From the NCBI GenBank assembly GCA_014803545.1, contig JAAVBN010000036.1, positions 1 to 48,951 of the forward strand: a DNA stretch of 48,951 bases. The letters are read 5' to 3'. Position 1 is the stretch's first letter. Each line of letters begins with the position of its first letter. Shown piece after piece: positions 46,947-48,951 of this stretch. The position numbers and the translations under genes are program-made. This stretch comes from a bacterium. GTDB lineage: Bacteria > Pseudomonadota > Alphaproteobacteria > Rs-D84 > CACZYB01. The notes under the pieces were generated by a model. That model was given only the letters and a program-made list of their open reading frames with translations. It did not search any database and had not been told where the DNA came from.

Positions 46947-47265
46947 CTAACCAGCTCTATTTTCCAACATATTCTTCATACCGTTAAGCATCTGCTGAGC
47001 ATCATCATCACTCATAAACGGCAAAGCTTTCTTTACATCAGAAATTGTAAGCTTATTTGCACGCGAAATATTATCTTCAATAAAGTTTTGAATCTTCATA
47101 TCTTCTTGTTTTGTATATGCGAACGCACCAGATGATATTATTGTTGTGGAAAGTAAAAATAAGCAAACACCTATTTTTAAACCTGATAAAATCTTGGATT
47201 TTTTACTATTTGAAACAGGGAACTTAATTACCCCCCCCCATAGGGACTTTGTCTAATTTACTCAT
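46947..47265 (-). CDS. Small secreted protein, frame broken by a G9 tract (phase-variable candidate, OFF as sequenced)
   Basis: The ATG at 47265 has an AAGGAG site and a promoter. As sequenced, the frame meets a stop after 13 codons because of nine G (coding strand; C9 at 47231-47239). With eight G the frame runs to the TAG at 46947, giving 105 residues: an N-terminal MSKLDKVPMGGVIKF, a hydrophobic signal segment (IGVCLFLLSTTIISSGAFA, cleavage after AFA), then a small acidic helical mature part with KQEDMKIQNFIEDN and SDDDAQQMLNGMKNM. No known family. It is co-oriented with nothing and divergent from the barrel gene at 47401. The layout copies that of the 18952 gene. A sequencing slip is the alternative. 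Confidence 0.7.
47231..47239 (-). repeat. G9 homopolymer (C9 on the plus strand)
   Basis: Nine C, read as G9 in the coding strand, right after the ninth codon of the 47265 gene. Loss of one restores the frame. Confidence 0.9.
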
Positions 47266-47300
47266 TATTTTCTCCTTTTTTCTGATTAATAGACATTAAA

Positions 47301-47329
47301 ATATTATCATATAATAGAATTAAATTCAA
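47301..47329 (-). promoter_or_regulatory. Promoter of the small G9-tract gene
   Basis: On the minus strand TTGAAT (47329-47324) and TAATAT (47306-47301), spacing 17, about 36 bases before the ATG. Confidence 0.55.
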
Positions 47330-47340
47330 CACAAAAAATC

Positions 47341-47368
47341 TTGACTCAGAATAAACAATGGGTATAAA
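47341..47368 (+). promoter_or_regulatory. Promoter of the 47401 barrel gene
   Basis: TTGACT (47341-47346) and TATAAA (47363-47368), spacing 16. It is divergent from, and only about 12 bases away from, the previous promoter, so the two could interfere or share control. Confidence 0.55.
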
Positions 47369-47400
47369 ATCCTACTATAAAACAATAAAAAGGGGAATAA

Positions 47401-48390
47401 ATGAAAAAAAGTCTTTTAACATTATTTACATTAAGCATAATTTCAACTACAACTTATGCCCAAGAAATAAAAGTAAACAATCCAATAAAAATACAATTTG
47501 CTGAACCTAAAATAGAAACACAGCAAACATCACAAAAAACCGAACTTGAAAAAGAAACAGCAAAAACTCTACAACAACAAGAATTAAAAACAGAGTCAAC
47601 TTCAAAAACACAAAAAACAGAATCTTCCTTTTCATTAAAGGGCCTTCAATTAGGAGCAGGTCTTGGCGCTCTTGGTGGTGCAAACTTCCAACTTGGATAC
47701 AGATTTCCACAAAGCTCACAAAACTTCTGGAAAAACAGAATAGGTTTCAGATTGGAATATAATACCTGGTCACCATTAAAAAGTTATATAAATGATTACC
47801 TAGAAGACAATCCTATTGAAATTGATGACAATGAACTTTCTGTTATATTAAAAGGAAAACAATTCGGCGCCCTAATTGATATTTACCCATTCGGAAACAC
47901 TTGGGCTTTGGGAAATATCCGTTTAAGTGCAGGTTATTATACCGGAGATTTCTCTGTTGGTGGACTTCTTTCAAAACAAGCCAACGAAACATTCTCTATG
48001 TCGGCACCTAATTCTTCAACAGATATTTATTATAAAGTAAACGGAAACGCAGACCTAACCGCAACACTTGATTACGATGTAAAGGGCCCATACGCAGGTA
48101 TAGGTTTTGATATGGGGCTACTATGGGGATTAAAAATGTATTTTGATGCAGGTTTGGTATTCACCGATAAACCAGATATAAACACAGACATAACAGGAAC
48201 TGGAACAATCACAGTATGTAATGATGAAGCTTGCACTTCTCCAATAAGTACTGTTCAAATAGATGATACATCAAATCAAGAAATTCAAAAACTTTTAAAT
48301 GATACAAAGGCGCAATACGAAGACGAACTTGATGAATTAAGAAAAGGTTATTTCCCAATCATCAAACTCGGCTTATTGTATCGCTTCTAA
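47401..48390 (+). CDS. Outer-membrane barrel protein
   Basis: 329 residues. Signal peptide (1-20, ending TTYA), then a Gln/Lys/Thr-rich periplasmic linker of about 60 residues (KTELEKETAKTLQQQELKTE), then a barrel region from GLQLGAGLGALGGANFQLGY to the C-terminal IKLGLLYRF, which has the terminal Phe recognised by BAM. The extracellular loops include a Cys pair (ITVCNDEACTS). Ribosome-binding site AGGGG. No family assigned; the disordered linker before the barrel is uncommon. Own terminator. Confidence 0.75.
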   Translation: MKKSLLTLFTLSIISTTTYAQEIKVNNPIKIQFAEPKIETQQTSQKTELEKETAKTLQQQELKTESTSKTQKTESSFSLKGLQLGAGLGALGGANFQLGYRFPQSSQNFWKNRIGFRLEYNTWSPLKSYINDYLEDNPIEIDDNELSVILKGKQFGALIDIYPFGNTWALGNIRLSAGYYTGDFSVGGLLSKQANETFSMSAPNSSTDIYYKVNGNADLTATLDYDVKGPYAGIGFDMGLLWGLKMYFDAGLVFTDKPDINTDITGTGTITVCNDEACTSPISTVQIDDTSNQEIQKLLNDTKAQYEDELDELRKGYFPIIKLGLLYRF

Positions 48391-48398
48391 TAAAAACA

Positions 48399-48425
48399 TC
48401 CCCCTTAAAAAGGGGGAATTTTTTT
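48399..48425. terminator. Terminator between the two convergent genes
   Basis: TCCCCCT (48399-48405) with AGGGGGA (48411-48417), loop TAAAA, then a T run. Confidence 0.8.
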
Positions 48426-48951
48426 ATCTCAATACACCATCATCACATCTCTTTCCGTGTATGGAATCACCATGTGCAAGTGTTATATCATAATCACAAC
48501 CATTTAAGACATTATAAACTGGACTTCCACTCTGATCATAAACATAACAATAACATCGTGTAGAATTAAAAGAAACTCCATTTGATGTTCTAACAGATGA
48601 TGTCCTATAACAAGATTGTTTACCATGGTAACTATAACCACTTCCATTAGAAGCAGTAGAAAAACTATAATAACAACTTTTTAATTTATCACACCCTGTC
48701 TGCGAGGAATTAGCCTTATATCCCTCTGGGCAAGAGGAACACGAAGAAGCTCCTTTATTAGAATAAGTTCCAGCAGCACATGATGTACAGCTTTTTGCAC
48801 CTACAGAAGCGAAAGTACCTGCGGGGCAGATAGTTTTGACGCCGTTATTACAAGAATAACCTGCTGGGCAAGGTTCGCACATATACACGGACTCTGCTCT
48901 TGTAGTTGTTGGTAATAAAGTTAATGCTGATACGGCTATCAGTTTGTTCAT
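48424..48951 (-). CDS. Secreted protein with CP-type Cys repeats (start at window edge)
   Basis: 175 residues from an ATG formed by the last three bases of the window, so the upstream region and any earlier start cannot be seen. The signal peptide (about 1-19, ending TRA) is convincing. Mature part: three tandem Cys units (CEPCPAGYSC, CPAGTFASVGAKSC, CAAGTYSNKGASSC, then CPEGYKANSSQTGC) of the ephrin-receptor-like/GCC type, then a C-terminal domain with four or more further Cys (CYYSFSTASNGSGYSYHG and CYCYVYD). It probably forms a disulfide-rich surface or secreted module. Related in style to the 41966 and 42691 proteins. Confidence 0.7.
   Translation of the reverse strand: MNKLIAVSALTLLPTTTRAESVYMCEPCPAGYSCNNGVKTICPAGTFASVGAKSCTSCAAGTYSNKGASSCSSCPEGYKANSSQTGCDKLKSCYYSFSTASNGSGYSYHGKQSCYRTSSVRTSNGVSFNSTRCYCYVYDQSGSPVYNVLNGCDYDITLAHGDSIHGKRCDDGVLR

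Overview
The window looks like chromosome of an AT-rich, Gram-negative, host-associated alphaproteobacterium that lives without oxygen (inference). The rpoB/rpoC proteins, the neighbouring tilS and ftsH genes, the outer-membrane barrels, an MsbA-type flippase and OM-style lipoproteins point to a Gram-negative alphaproteobacterium. A full-length pyruvate:ferredoxin oxidoreductase points to anaerobic metabolism. The secreted Cys/Pro/Gly-rich proteins resemble those of uncultured gut alphaproteobacteria, but no taxon can be proven from the sequence alone.

Layout. (1) Positions 1-5252 are an accessory block: a partial unknown ORF, a small HUH-nuclease-like protein, an m5C methyltransferase overlapping an MT-A70-like protein whose catalytic motif is lost, and a hipBA toxin-antitoxin operon under two palindromic operators. 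The block ends at 5232-5252 in what looks like the 3' end of a tRNA-Gly gene, the usual scar of an integrated element. (2) 5269-7413 holds a BPL_N-type amidotransferase-like protein and tuf. (3) 7414-10693 holds GC-rich palindromic repeats, a direct repeat, two unknown proteins, an outer-membrane barrel and a small membrane protein. (4) 10706-16078 is a minus-strand housekeeping run: infC, tilS, ftsH, msbA, with tRNA-Cys upstream. (5) 16191-19939 holds a LOG-family gene, a lipoprotein, an unknown protein and a secreted protein interrupted by a G9 tract. (6) 20079-32033 is the minus-strand tRNA-Trp-secE-nusG-(small Cys protein)-rplKAJL-rpoBC cluster. (7) 32218-33835 holds two tandem paralogues of unknown function behind a promoter whose spacer is a C10 tract. 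(8) 33933-38750 holds aspS, a membrane protein, radC and RNase J. (9) 38777-43077 is a surface/glycan block with a triple-domain glycosyltransferase and secreted Cys-rich proteins. (10) 43340-46894 is the PFOR gene. (11) 46947-48951 holds a second G9-interrupted small secreted protein, an outer-membrane barrel and another Cys-rich secreted protein.

The most interesting pattern is a set of three long G/C homopolymers in an otherwise AT-rich sequence. Each sits where a length change would switch expression. Two lie within the first dozen codons of secreted-protein genes, both are nine G long, and both reading frames open fully if the tract is eight G. The third lies inside a promoter spacer. 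This is the layout of contingency (phase-variable) loci, here tied to the cell surface and to an unknown paralogous family. The other leading observations are the tRNA-Gly att-like scar, the inverted arrangement of tuf relative to tRNA-Trp-secE-rpoBC, the catalytically degenerate MT-A70 partner of the m5C methyltransferase, and a family of GC-rich palindromes downstream of tuf.
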